Shown here: positions 26,289 through 35,130 of the stretch, one piece after another | Numbering within the stretch: position 1 is the first letter of the stretch | Layout of the letters: each line of letters starts with the position of its first letter | Assembly: GCF_029892155.1 (NCBI RefSeq) | Contig: NZ_JARZAG010000022.1 | Location: forward strand, 98,048-162,047 | Direction of reading: 5' to 3' | DNA length: 64,000 nucleotides | DNA from: Kitasatospora sp. GAS204B | GTDB taxonomy: Bacteria > Actinomycetota > Actinomycetes > Streptomycetales > Streptomycetaceae | Position numbers and translations under genes: made by a program | The notes under the pieces: generated by a model | Seen by the model: only the letters and a program-made list of their open reading frames with translations | Told to the model about the DNA's origin: nothing | The model's database searches: none

Positions 26289-29200
26289 ATGAATCGGACT
26301 CGACGGCAGCGAACCGGCCGGCTGCGACGGCTGACCGGGCAACTCCTGGCGGTGGCCCTGGTGGCCATGACCGCCATGCTCGGCACCACCGCGACCAGCG
26401 GCGCCACCAGCGCCGCGACCAACTCCCCCCGAGGGGCGAGCGCGGCCTGGACCGGCTACTTCGACGGCTTCCCCAACAGCACCTGGCACCAGAACTGGGG
26501 CATCACCCCGGACACCCAGCAGTGCCAGGGCGCGACCAGCACCGCGCCGTGCAACTGGGGCTACCAGAACATGCAGGCGATCAGCGACCCGACCGCGCCC
26601 GGCAGCGGCCAGGCCCTCAAGGTCACCTACCCGGCCAACAGCGGCCCGCCGAGCTGCGGTTGCGGCCTCGACGGCGGCCAGTTCTACCAGAACCTCAACC
26701 TGAACGGGCAGCAGGCCCTCGCCCAGAGCAACGTCGTCGACCTGAAGTACTCCTACAACTTCCCAGTGGGCTTCGACTTCGGCCGCAAGCTGGCCGGCAA
26801 GATGCCCGGCCTCTACGGCGGCGTGCCCGGCTGTGAGAGCGGCGGCCAGCACTGCAACGGCGGCTGGTCGACCCGCTACATGTGGCGCGGCGGCAGCGCC
26901 AACTCGACCGACGGCGAGCTGTACTTCTACACCGCCTCGGGCTCCGGCTACGGCGCCGATCTCTGCCTGGGCAACTGGAAGTTCAACGCCGACGGCAAGT
27001 GGCACGCGATCGAGCAGCAGGTGAACGTCGCGACCGGCCAGATCACGATCTGGGCCGACGGCGGCGCCACCCCCGTCTGCCAGACCACCCAGACGCTCGG
27101 CAACACCCCCGCCTCCGGCGTCTTCTTCTCCACCTTCCACGGCGGCCACGACACCTCGTGGAGCCCGAGCAAGACCACCACCGACGAGTTCGCCGACTTC
27201 ACCCTGGCCACCGGCCAGCAGAGCGGCGGCAGTTCGCCGGCCACGCCGGGTTCCCTCGCCGTGTCCGGCACCACCGGCTCCAGCGCGACGCTGACCTGGT
27301 CCGAGGCCGACAACGGCGACCCGGCGGCCTCGTACAAGGTCTACGAGGGCAACACCGTGGTGGGCACCAGTACTTCGACCACCGCAACCATCTCCGGCCT
27401 GACGGCCGGCAGTTCACACACCTACACGGTGACGGCCGTCGACGCCGCAGGAGTCGAGTCCAGCCACAGCGCCGCCGTGACGGCGAGCATCCCGGGCAAC
27501 GGCCCCGGCAGCCCGGCCACCCCGACCGGCCTGACCGTCACCAACACCACGGGCACCTCGGCCGATCTGGCCTGGACCGAGACCGACAACAGCGACCCGG
27601 CCACCTCCTACGACGTGTACGAGGGCGGCACGGTGGTGACCAGCAACACCGCGCCGGGCGCCACGATCAGCAACCTGGCACCGGGCAGCACGCACACCTA
27701 CACCGTCACCGCGGTGGACGCCTCCGGTGTGGAGTCCACTCACAGCACACCCGTGACCGTGCAGATCCCCGGCGGCGGCGTGGGTCTGACCGCCTCGGTG
27801 AGCAAGATCAAGGACTGGGGTTCCGGCTACACCGACGAGGTGACCGTGACCAACAACTCTACTGGCACCGCCACGGGTTGGAACGTCCAGCTGAACCTCG
27901 ACCCGACCATGAACATCGAGAGCGAGGCCTCGGCCGCACTGAGCTCCAGCGGCCAGCACGAGACCTTCACCAACACCAGCGGCAACGGGACCATCGCCCC
28001 CGGCGCCCATGTCACCTTCCAGTTCAGCGGTGACTACTCCAGCCACTACATCGCGCCGACCAGCGTGACGGTCACCGGCGCCGGCAACGGCTCCAGCAGC
28101 CCCGCCGTCCCGACCGGCCTGGCTGCCGGCACCACGACCAGCTCGTCGATAGCGCTCTCCTGGACCGAGACCAACAACGGCGACCCGGCCGCCTCCTACA
28201 AGATCTACGAGGGCGGCACGGTGGTGGGCACCAGCAGCGCGGCCAATGCCACCATCACCGGCCTGGCCCCGTCCAGCACTCACACCTACACCGTCACCGC
28301 CGTCGACTCCACCGGAGTCGAATCAGCCGCGAGCGCTCCGGTCACGGCCACCACCGCGGCCGGTGGCACCAGCGCCCCCGCCACTCCGACGGGTCTGACC
28401 GCCGGCGCCATCACCAGCTCGTCGATAGCGCTTTCCTGGACCGAGACCAACAACAGCGACCCGGCCACCTCCTACAAGATCTACGAGGGCGGCACGGTGG
28501 TGGGAAGCACCGCCTCGACCAGCGCCACGATCACCGGCCTGGCGCCGAGCAGCACTCACACCTACACCGTCACCGCCATCGACTCCGCTGGCAGCGAATC
28601 CACCCCGAGCTCCTCGGTCACGGCCACCACCAACGCCGGAGTCCCGACCAGCCCGGCCACCCCGACGGGTCTGACCGCCGGCAGCGTCACCAGCTCCTCG
28701 ATAGCGCTCTCCTGGACCGAGACCAGCAACGGCGACCCGGCCACCTCGTACAACGTCTACGAGGGCAACACCGTGGTGGGCACCAGCACCTCCATCAGCG
28801 CCACGATCACCGGCCTGGCCGCGTCCAGCAGCCACACCTACACCGTCACCGCCGTCGACTCCGCCGGCACCGAATCCGCCCCGAGCGCTCCGGTCACCGC
28901 GACCACCAGCGCGGCCGGCGGAGGCGGCGCGTTCAGCCAGACCGAGATCGACTCGGCCGTGGCGGCACCGCTGATCGCCTTCGCCGCGCCGACCTCCGCC
29001 GTGCCCCGCCCCGGCACCAACCCGCTCAACATCGGTGCCGCCAAGGTGCTCTACTACCTGGCCCTGGTGGACCGGCAGGCCCCGGGCAGCAAGGCCAGTG
29101 GCGGGACGACGGTGGACAGCGCGCTGCTCGCCCAGGTCCGCCACCTGATCGCCGGCGGCAACGAGCCGGACGCCGACGGCGGTCTGGAGGGCTGGGCGCA

Positions 29201-30068
29201 CGCCCCGGTCGCCCAGGCGCTGCTGCTGCTCAAGAACGGCCCCGCCTGGAGCGAGCTGACGGCCGCCGAGCAGAACAAGGTGACGCTGCTGGAGGAGGCG
29301 CTCGGCTTCGCCGGCAACTACACCTACAACGACGCCAACAGCTTCTCCTCCGGCATCTGCGGCTTCGGCAACTTCTCCAAGACCAACAACCCCAACTACC
29401 GTGACGGCTACGTCGATGTGGAGGCAGCGGCGATCCAGTTCTTCGGCGGCGGCGCCGCCTGGAACAGCATGCTGGCGAAGTTCGACGACGCCACCATGGC
29501 TTCTCAGCTCAACGCGGCGGGCTTGACCAACGCCGGCGGCTGCTACGCCACCGTGGGCACGGCCGCCAACTCCGCGATCCACCCGGCCTTCGTCTGGGAG
29601 GGGCAGAGCGCCACCAACCTGATGGGCATCTGGAACCAGCTCGCCGCCGACACCTTCGACAAGACCGCGCAGAGCACCGTCAGCGGTGCCCACATCGCGG
29701 ACGGCACCACGAGTCCCGAGGAGGGCAAGCTCGGCATGGGCCACGAGTTCAACTCCACGGACTCCAGCGGCCTGCGCAGCTCCGCCCTCTACACCTTCGA
29801 GGGCTGGATGAACGTGACCGGCAACCGGGTGGCGATGAGCTCGCTCGGCAGCTTCAGCTGCTCGACGGCCTCCGCCGCCGCGCGCTACAACGTCGGCACG
29901 CTCGACCTGATCTACAAGCTGCACCACGGCTACATCTCGGTCGCCCTCAACCAGCCCAGCATCCTGGTGGACGACCACGGCGATCCCGCCACAGACGGCC
30001 CGAACGTCAAGGGCTACCAGTACGACCTGGACGCCTACCACGCGCTGGTGGCCACCCAGGGCTGCTGA
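26289..30068 (+). CDS. Secreted multidomain polysaccharide lyase-like protein (PL14-type domain, FnIII, CBM, unknown C-terminal domain)
   Basis: The 1259-residue protein has a twin-basic signal peptide (residues 1-45). Residues about 55-310 carry a beta-sandwich with GKMPGLYGG, CNGGWSTRYMWR and FFSTFHGGHD, as in alginate/glucuronan lyase-like PL14 proteins. Five FnIII modules follow (two, then three), with a bacterial CBM2-like module (KDWGSGYTDEVTVTN, near residues 497-595) between them. The last 320 residues form an Ala-rich helical domain with conserved-looking Trp/His/Tyr patches (GGLEGWAHAPV, HEFNSTDSSG); its family is not recognised and it may be a second catalytic unit. The FnIII units are near-identical at DNA level. 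The protein is expected to act outside the cell on a polyuronate-like polymer. Confidence 0.85.
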   Translation: MNRTRRQRTGRLRRLTGQLLAVALVAMTAMLGTTATSGATSAATNSPRGASAAWTGYFDGFPNSTWHQNWGITPDTQQCQGATSTAPCNWGYQNMQAISDPTAPGSGQALKVTYPANSGPPSCGCGLDGGQFYQNLNLNGQQALAQSNVVDLKYSYNFPVGFDFGRKLAGKMPGLYGGVPGCESGGQHCNGGWSTRYMWRGGSANSTDGELYFYTASGSGYGADLCLGNWKFNADGKWHAIEQQVNVATGQITIWADGGATPVCQTTQTLGNTPASGVFFSTFHGGHDTSWSPSKTTTDEFADFTLATGQQSGGSSPATPGSLAVSGTTGSSATLTWSEADNGDPAASYKVYEGNTVVGTSTSTTATISGLTAGSSHTYTVTAVDAAGVESSHSAAVTASIPGNGPGSPATPTGLTVTNTTGTSADLAWTETDNSDPATSYDVYEGGTVVTSNTAPGATISNLAPGSTHTYTVTAVDASGVESTHSTPVTVQIPGGGVGLTASVSKIKDWGSGYTDEVTVTNNSTGTATGWNVQLNLDPTMNIESEASAALSSSGQHETFTNTSGNGTIAPGAHVTFQFSGDYSSHYIAPTSVTVTGAGNGSSSPAVPTGLAAGTTTSSSIALSWTETNNGDPAASYKIYEGGTVVGTSSAANATITGLAPSSTHTYTVTAVDSTGVESAASAPVTATTAAGGTSAPATPTGLTAGAITSSSIALSWTETNNSDPATSYKIYEGGTVVGSTASTSATITGLAPSSTHTYTVTAIDSAGSESTPSSSVTATTNAGVPTSPATPTGLTAGSVTSSSIALSWTETSNGDPATSYNVYEGNTVVGTSTSISATITGLAASSSHTYTVTAVDSAGTESAPSAPVTATTSAAGGGGAFSQTEIDSAVAAPLIAFAAPTSAVPRPGTNPLNIGAAKVLYYLALVDRQAPGSKASGGTTVDSALLAQVRHLIAGGNEPDADGGLEGWAHAPVAQALLLLKNGPAWSELTAAEQNKVTLLEEALGFAGNYTYNDANSFSSGICGFGNFSKTNNPNYRDGYVDVEAAAIQFFGGGAAWNSMLAKFDDATMASQLNAAGLTNAGGCYATVGTAANSAIHPAFVWEGQSATNLMGIWNQLAADTFDKTAQSTVSGAHIADGTTSPEEGKLGMGHEFNSTDSSGLRSSALYTFEGWMNVTGNRVAMSSLGSFSCSTASAAARYNVGTLDLIYKLHHGYISVALNQPSILVDDHGDPATDGPNVKGYQYDLDAYHALVATQGC

Positions 30069-30532
30069 CGTCAGGCAGGCTGCCGGCTTCCGACCCCTCA
30101 GCTTGTCGTCTCGGGAACTCGAAGAGGCGCTCGCGGACGGCCGTTGGCGTGCGCTTGACGATGCCCCAGGAACCACGGAGTCCGGCGGCGGGGTGTAGGC
30201 GCCCGCCCCCGGAGAGGTGAGCGGGGGGCGTACCTGCCCCCCGCCGCTGTGGCCGTGTGGCGGGGAAGGTTTCGCGCAGGACCACGCCCCGGCACAGGGC
30301 ACAGGGCACAGGGCACAGGGCACAGCTCAGCGTCTCCTGGCGGAGGTGGCTCGGACAGGGGCCCGGGGGTCGAACGCCGCGACGATGGTGGCGTTTGTGG
30401 CGTTCATCCGATGGGGCGAAATGCGCGACCGACGCCCGCATATGCCCTGATTGTCGGATGTGAGCGGTAGGCCACTCAGGTGAGATGACACCCCGAACAT
30501 GCCGTCACCGAGTCGCCCGTGGAAGGGTACCT
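30069..30532. other. Intergenic region with a heptamer repeat
   Basis: These 464 bp hold no convincing gene. They contain a GGCACAG repeat tract and a stretch that could be a remnant reading frame (SSRELEEALADGRWRALDD) without a start. The promoter for the downstream secreted protein should lie near 30430-30520, where the sequence becomes less GC-rich. Confidence 0.6.
30291..30325. repeat. Five tandem copies of GGCACAG
   Basis: Five perfect 7-bp units run head to tail. The tract is intergenic, so copy number may vary between strains by slippage. Confidence 0.9.
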
Positions 30533-31009
30533 ATGAGGCTCGCAGGAAACAGGATCGCCGGACTCGCGGCCGTCGCGGTGAGTACGCTGTCGCTCGGCGC
30601 CATCACCGCGTCCGCCACGCCCGCCGTGGCGCAGGCGCCCATCTGCGGCGAGGCCGACTGCTCCAACCTGGCACCCGCCAGCCTGAGCGCCAGCCAGGCC
30701 ACGCTGAACATCACGTCGTTGGAGCTGGAGAACATCACCGCCACCGCCACCGACGTCCGCACCGGACGGCCGCTGGTGGGCGCGCTGGTCCACTTCTACA
30801 CCTCCGACGGTCGGATGCTGGGCTCGGCCTACACCAACTACGGGGGCATCGCCGGCATCACCACCACCGAGAACTTCGGCCCCGGCACGATCCAGGAGCT
30901 GCTGAACGGCTACGACGCCGTGCTGGTCGGCGACGGCGTCCACACCGCGGCCTCGGCGCACGGGGCGATCACCATCGGCACGGACTGCTCCACCACGCCC
31001 CCTCAATAG
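30533..31009 (+). CDS. Small secreted protein with Ig-like fold
   Basis: The 158-residue protein starts at the ATG at 30533 (preceded by GGAAGGG). The signal peptide covers residues 1-34 and ends near ATPAVAQA. The mature part begins with a likely disulfide (PICGEADCSN) and continues as a beta-rich domain (ATATDVRTGRPLVGALVHFY) of the bacterial Ig-like type. It lies 29 bp upstream of the glycosyltransferase gene and may share its transcript. Function is unknown; a glycosylated surface or matrix protein is conceivable. Confidence 0.75.
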   Translation: MRLAGNRIAGLAAVAVSTLSLGAITASATPAVAQAPICGEADCSNLAPASLSASQATLNITSLELENITATATDVRTGRPLVGALVHFYTSDGRMLGSAYTNYGGIAGITTTENFGPGTIQELLNGYDAVLVGDGVHTAASAHGAITIGTDCSTTPPQ

Positions 31010-31038
31010 CGAATCGGTGTTGATCGAATGAGGCAGAA

Positions 31039-32655
31039 ATGACAGCAGGGGAAGTGTCCGGCGCTTCAGCCGAGATGGCGGACGAGGCGGGGCTGGCGGA
31101 CGAGGCGGGGCTGGCGGCTCTGCGGGAGCTGGTGACCGCCTCCGACGACCGCTTCCGCCCGCGTCCGCAACCCGGACCGGCCCAGGAGCGGCGCACCCTC
31201 ACGGTGGGCATGGCCACGTACGACGACTACGACGGCGTGTACTTCACCGTCATGAGCCTGCTCCTCTACCACGCCGAGGCGATGGACCAGGTCAACCTCC
31301 TGGTGGTCGACAACCACCCCGCCGGCCCGCACGCCTGGGCACTGAAGCGACTGGAGCAGGACTTCCCGCAACTGCGCTACATCCCGTACGACCGGCGGGT
31401 GGGAACCGCCGCCCGCGACCGGATCTTCCGCGAAGCCGTCTCGGACTGGGTCATGTGCGTGGACTCCCACGTCCAACTGGCCCCCGGGGCCTTGGCCGCC
31501 CTGCTGGAATACATCGACCGGCACCCCGACAGCGGCGACCTGCTCCAAGGGCCGCTGGTCTCCGCCGACGGGCAGCGGGTCTCCACCCACTGGGAACCGC
31601 GCTGGGAACGGCTGATGTACGGGGTCTGGGGCAGCGACCCGCGCGGCGCCGACCCCGGTGCCGCGCCCTTCGAGATCGGCATGCAGGGCCTGGGCCTGTT
31701 CGCCTGCCGGACCAGCGCGTGGCCCGGCCTGAACCCCGCCTTCGCCCGCCACGGCGGGGAGGAGGGCCACCTGCACGACAAGTTCCGCCGCGCCGGCGGC
31801 GCCACCTGGTGCCTGCCGGCCCTGCGCTGGACCCACCGCTTCGACACTCCCCGTGCCGGGCGGACCGCCTCGACCTGGTACCAGCGGCTGTTCAACTACC
31901 TCATCGGCTTCGACGAGCTCGGCCAGCGCCCCGACGAGGCCATCGACCACTTCACCGCCGTACTGGGCGACAAGGCCGTCCGCCAGGGCGTGGCCGACTA
32001 CCAGGCGGAGAAGCAGAACCCCTTCAACACCTTCGGCGGCATCACCTGCATCAACCTCGACGAGCGCCCCGACCGTTGGCAGGCCGTACAGAGGCGACTG
32101 GTCGGCCTGGGCATCCGCCCCGAACGCCTCCACCGCCAGCCGGCCACCGCGACACCGGACGGCCCCCGCATCGGCCGCGCGCTCTCCCACCGCCAGGCCA
32201 TTCAGCAGGCCCACACCGACGCCCTGGAATCCCTGCTCGTCGTGGAGGACGACGCCCTCTTCCGCCCCGACGCCGCCGAGGTGCTGCGCGGCGCCCTGGC
32301 CGAACTCGGCCACCGTCCCTGGTCGCTGCTCTACCTCGGCGGCGCAGAGAGTGAACCGGCCTTCCCGCAGGCCGAGGGGAGCCACCACCTCGAAGCCGTC
32401 ACCGGCGCCACGACCAGCCACGCCACGACCACCCACGCCATCGCATATCACCGCAGCATCTTCACCCAGCTGCTCGATGAACTGCCCGACACCGTCGAAG
32501 GCATGACCGCCTGGATCCAGCGCCGTACCGCGCTCGACCAGTACCTGATCCGCTTGGACCGGCCCGACCGCTACCGCACCGTCCCGGCTGTTGCCACCCA
32601 GACCGAGCAGGTCCACCCGATGCCGGCCGCCCTGCGCGACCAGTCCGCCCCGTGA
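31039..32655 (+). CDS. Fusion glycosyltransferase, GT2-like plus GT25-like domains
   Basis: The 538-residue protein starts at an ATG behind GAGGCA. Residues about 50-300 form a GT-A fold resembling GT2 (TLTVGMATYDDYDGV, VVDNHPAG, CVDSHVQLAPG with the metal Asp). Residues about 330-510 match the GT25/LPS-type family (CINLDERPDRWQ, GRALSHRQAI, VVEDDALF). No membrane segment is visible, so it is cytoplasmic. Two transferase domains imply sequential addition of two sugars to one acceptor. The following PqqD-like gene suggests the acceptor may be a peptide. Confidence 0.85.
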   Translation: MTAGEVSGASAEMADEAGLADEAGLAALRELVTASDDRFRPRPQPGPAQERRTLTVGMATYDDYDGVYFTVMSLLLYHAEAMDQVNLLVVDNHPAGPHAWALKRLEQDFPQLRYIPYDRRVGTAARDRIFREAVSDWVMCVDSHVQLAPGALAALLEYIDRHPDSGDLLQGPLVSADGQRVSTHWEPRWERLMYGVWGSDPRGADPGAAPFEIGMQGLGLFACRTSAWPGLNPAFARHGGEEGHLHDKFRRAGGATWCLPALRWTHRFDTPRAGRTASTWYQRLFNYLIGFDELGQRPDEAIDHFTAVLGDKAVRQGVADYQAEKQNPFNTFGGITCINLDERPDRWQAVQRRLVGLGIRPERLHRQPATATPDGPRIGRALSHRQAIQQAHTDALESLLVVEDDALFRPDAAEVLRGALAELGHRPWSLLYLGGAESEPAFPQAEGSHHLEAVTGATTSHATTTHAIAYHRSIFTQLLDELPDTVEGMTAWIQRRTALDQYLIRLDRPDRYRTVPAVATQTEQVHPMPAALRDQSAP

Positions 32656-32709
32656 ACGATTTCCAGCACCACGGACCGCTGTGCGGGCACTGAGAGGAAA
32701 CACCGGCCG

Positions 32710-32976
32710 ATGAACATCCCCCGGGCCCGCCGCGAAGGGCTGCGTGTCAAGGAGATCACCGACGGCCGCCTGGCCGTCTACGACGAAGACGCCGAGCAGG
32801 GACACCTGCTCAGCCCGCTGTGCGCCACCGTCTTCCACCTCGCCGACGGCACCCGGGCCCTCGCCGACCTCACCACGGCCGTCACCCGCACTCACGCGGC
32901 GGTCGACACCGCCGTCATCCGGCTCGCCCTCAGTGAACTGTACGTAGCCCACCTGCTCGACGCCCCGCCCGAGTAG
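32710..32976 (+). CDS. PqqD-like small protein (RiPP recognition element fold)
   Basis: The 88-residue protein shows the PqqD pattern: an N-terminal beta strand pair (GRLAVYDEDAEQGHLLSP) followed by three helices (CATVFHLADGTRALADL, then AVIRLALSELYVAHLLD). PqqD-type domains bind leader peptides of ribosomally made natural products and present them to modifying enzymes. It lies 54 bp downstream of the double glycosyltransferase. No radical SAM enzyme, cyclase or clear precursor is visible nearby. Confidence 0.7.
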   Translation: MNIPRARREGLRVKEITDGRLAVYDEDAEQGHLLSPLCATVFHLADGTRALADLTTAVTRTHAAVDTAVIRLALSELYVAHLLDAPPE

Positions 32977-33046
32977 CCCCACAACACCACCGCCCACGCC
33001 GGCCAGCGTCGCGGCTGGTTGGGCCGGCTCCACCCACACCATTCAC

Positions 33047-33082
33047 TGCATAGACCGGTCAGCTGAATGCATAAACCGGTCA
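33047..33082. repeat. Two 15-bp direct repeats spaced two helical turns
   Basis: TGCATAGACCGGTCA (33047-33061) and TGCATAAACCGGTCA (33068-33082) differ at one base. They are 21 bp apart start to start, so a regulator could bind both on the same DNA face. They lie in the gap between the PqqD-like gene and the convergent methyltransferase. Confidence 0.6.
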
Positions 33083-33209
33083 CCCGGGCCTACCGAACCT
33101 CTTCCGTTGCAATCCGACAGCACATCGGCCAACGCGCGCCCGATCCGCCTCGGAGCGCGCGGATCATCGCACTTCGCGGAGATCATTTCGCTGGGAAGAC
33201 CTCACTGCG

Positions 33210-34037
33210 TCAACGTGCGAAGTCGTACATGCCCTCAGCGTGCTTGGGCTTGCGTGCCTCGATCAGGGTCCGCGTCGAGTAGGTCACGAACGGCCCTTCG
33301 GCCACGATCTGCTGGTGCAGAGATCGAAGACGATCACGATAGCGCTCGACGGTGAAACCGGGTACGGCCCACACGACCTTGCGCAGAAAGTACACAACGG
33401 CACCGATGTCGAAGAATTCGACGCGCAGCCGCTCGAACCTGATGTCAACGACATCCAGGCCCGCCGATTTGGCCGCCTCGGCCTCGGCGTAAGGGTGCCG
33501 CCGGTTCTGTAGCTCCGTATCGCACGGAGCACCGAAGAACTCCGCCAGAGAAGCGAGGGTGTCCGGCCCAAGGTGCTGCGCGAAGTAAGCGCCACCAGGC
33601 TGGAGCACGCGGGCGATCTCCGCCCACCACACGGGGGAAGGGAGGCGGCTGGTGACCAGGTCGAACGACTCGTCACCGAATGGGAATGGTGGCTGATCCG
33701 GGTGTGGCACAACGGTCACACCGCGGGGTTGCAGTAACTTGGCGGCCCGCGCAAGGTTCGGCGGCCAGCCCTCCGTTGCCGCAGCGTAGGGCGGTAACCT
33801 GTACGCCAGCCGGCGCGCCCCGGCGAGCACTTCTCCGCCCCCGGTCTGTATGTCCAGGGCGGCCGATGCGGATGCCAAACGCGCGCTCATCAGCTTCTGA
33901 TAACCCCAGGAAGGACGTTCCTCGCTTGCTCGCCCGTCGAGCCAGGAGAAATCCCAGCCGTCCACGCTGACGGAATCAGCCTCCTTCATGAGGTCTTCGA
34001 ACGACCGAGCCGAGCCGATAGCGACTTCCTGTGTCAT
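33210..34037 (-). CDS. SAM-dependent methyltransferase, class I
   Basis: The 275-residue protein starts at the ATG at 34037 behind AAAGGGGAA. The Rossmann motif I is LDIQTGGGEVLAG, the acidic motif II lies near VTVVPHPD, and motif IV is FDLVTSRLPSPVWW, followed by ARVLQPGGAYFAQ. A mid-protein FFGAPCDTELQ insertion follows. The acceptor is unknown. Third-position GC is visibly lower than in neighbouring genes, which suggests more recent acquisition. Codon use and a long AT-richer upstream region set it apart. Confidence 0.85.
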   Translation of the reverse strand: MTQEVAIGSARSFEDLMKEADSVSVDGWDFSWLDGRASEERPSWGYQKLMSARLASASAALDIQTGGGEVLAGARRLAYRLPPYAAATEGWPPNLARAAKLLQPRGVTVVPHPDQPPFPFGDESFDLVTSRLPSPVWWAEIARVLQPGGAYFAQHLGPDTLASLAEFFGAPCDTELQNRRHPYAEAEAAKSAGLDVVDIRFERLRVEFFDIGAVVYFLRKVVWAVPGFTVERYRDRLRSLHQQIVAEGPFVTYSTRTLIEARKPKHAEGMYDFAR

Positions 34038-34282
34038 GATGTCGCATTCCCCTTTTCGACAAGACCAGCGCGGTTCACGTTCTCCGTCAAGGAGTCTCGA
34101 CGCGCCGGGGCATCCAGGAGGCTGGAGCTTCCTGCGTCGTCTTTTTCCTATCCGGTTCATCCGGACACTGTCAAGACGGTTCATGAGGTGTGCTACCAGC
34201 TGGCCTTGCGAATATCGGGCAGGAATCGGGCCAGAAATACGCCTCGGGAGCGCCGGCTCGGTCGTGCCGGGCCACGGATCCG

Positions 34283-35008
34283 TCAGGCCGACGGGCCCTC
34301 CCCGCCGGCCAGTCGCTCGGGCGCCGTGCTGCGGGAGACCCCGCCGCCGGCCGCCCACTGCTCCACGGCCGCGACATGGGCCATCGCGGCGGCTGCGGCC
34401 AGCGGCGCGTCCCGGGTGGTCAAGGCGGCCAGGATGGCCTCGTGTTCGCGGTGGGCGGAGCTGAAGGCGGCGGCGGTGTCGATGCCCCGGATCAGTCGGA
34501 CCCGCTGGGTGCGAGTCGAGACGATCTCCAGCAGCGTGGCCAGCACCGGGTTGCCGACCAGGCCGACGATGTGCCGGTGGAAGGCCATGTCCAACTCGAT
34601 GAACTGCTCGGCCGTCTCGGCCTCGGCGCACTGGTCGAGGATCTCGCGCAGCACGGCGAGGTCCTCGTCGGTCACCTTGGCCGCCGCCAGCGAGGTGGCT
34701 TGCGGCTCCAACAGCCTGCGCACCTGGAGGAGTTGGACGGCGGCCGGGCCCTGGGAGACGTCGGAGGCGAAGGTGAGGCCGTCCAGCAGCAGGTGCGGTT
34801 CCAGGCTGGAGACGTAGGTGCCGTCGCCCTGCCGGGTGACCAGGATGCGCATCGCGACCAGCGCCCGCACGGCCTCGCGCAGCGAGTTGCGGGAGAGGCC
34901 GAGCGTCGCGGCCAGCGTCTCCTCCCTGGGGAGCCGCGAGCCCTCCGGGAGTTCGCCCGAGACGATCATGGCTTTGATCTTCTCGATCGCCTCGTCGGTG
35001 ACCGCCAT
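34283..35008 (-). CDS. FadR-subfamily GntR regulator
   Basis: About 241 residues from the ATG at 35008 behind GAGG. The N-terminal winged helix has the GntR signature (GSRLPREETLAATLGLSRNSLREAVRAL). The C-terminal FCD domain carries metal-ligand-like His residues (ELDMAFHRHIVG; SAHREHEAILAAL). FCD proteins often sense sugar acids. Its position at the end of the fucose-related minus-strand genes makes it the probable pathway repressor, with fuconate or 2-keto-3-deoxyfuconate as candidate effector. Confidence 0.92.
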   Translation of the reverse strand: MAVTDEAIEKIKAMIVSGELPEGSRLPREETLAATLGLSRNSLREAVRALVAMRILVTRQGDGTYVSSLEPHLLLDGLTFASDVSQGPAAVQLLQVRRLLEPQATSLAAAKVTDEDLAVLREILDQCAEAETAEQFIELDMAFHRHIVGLVGNPVLATLLEIVSTRTQRVRLIRGIDTAAAFSSAHREHEAILAALTTRDAPLAAAAAMAHVAAVEQWAAGGGVSRSTAPERLAGGEGPSA

Positions 35009-35130
35009 GGCGGGTGCCTCGTTTCGGGTTCGGTGGTATGCCGGTTCAAAGGTAGAGCAAGGTGAATCAGGTGTGGCAGCTCCGTGGCGCGCTGGTGGCG
35101 GCGGCGTCCGGGCCGCCGCCACCAGCGCGG

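Noticed and set aside
30291..30325. Repeat tract considered as a CRISPR or origin iteron
   Set aside because: Units are only 7 bp with no spacers and no cas, rep or other partner genes nearby.
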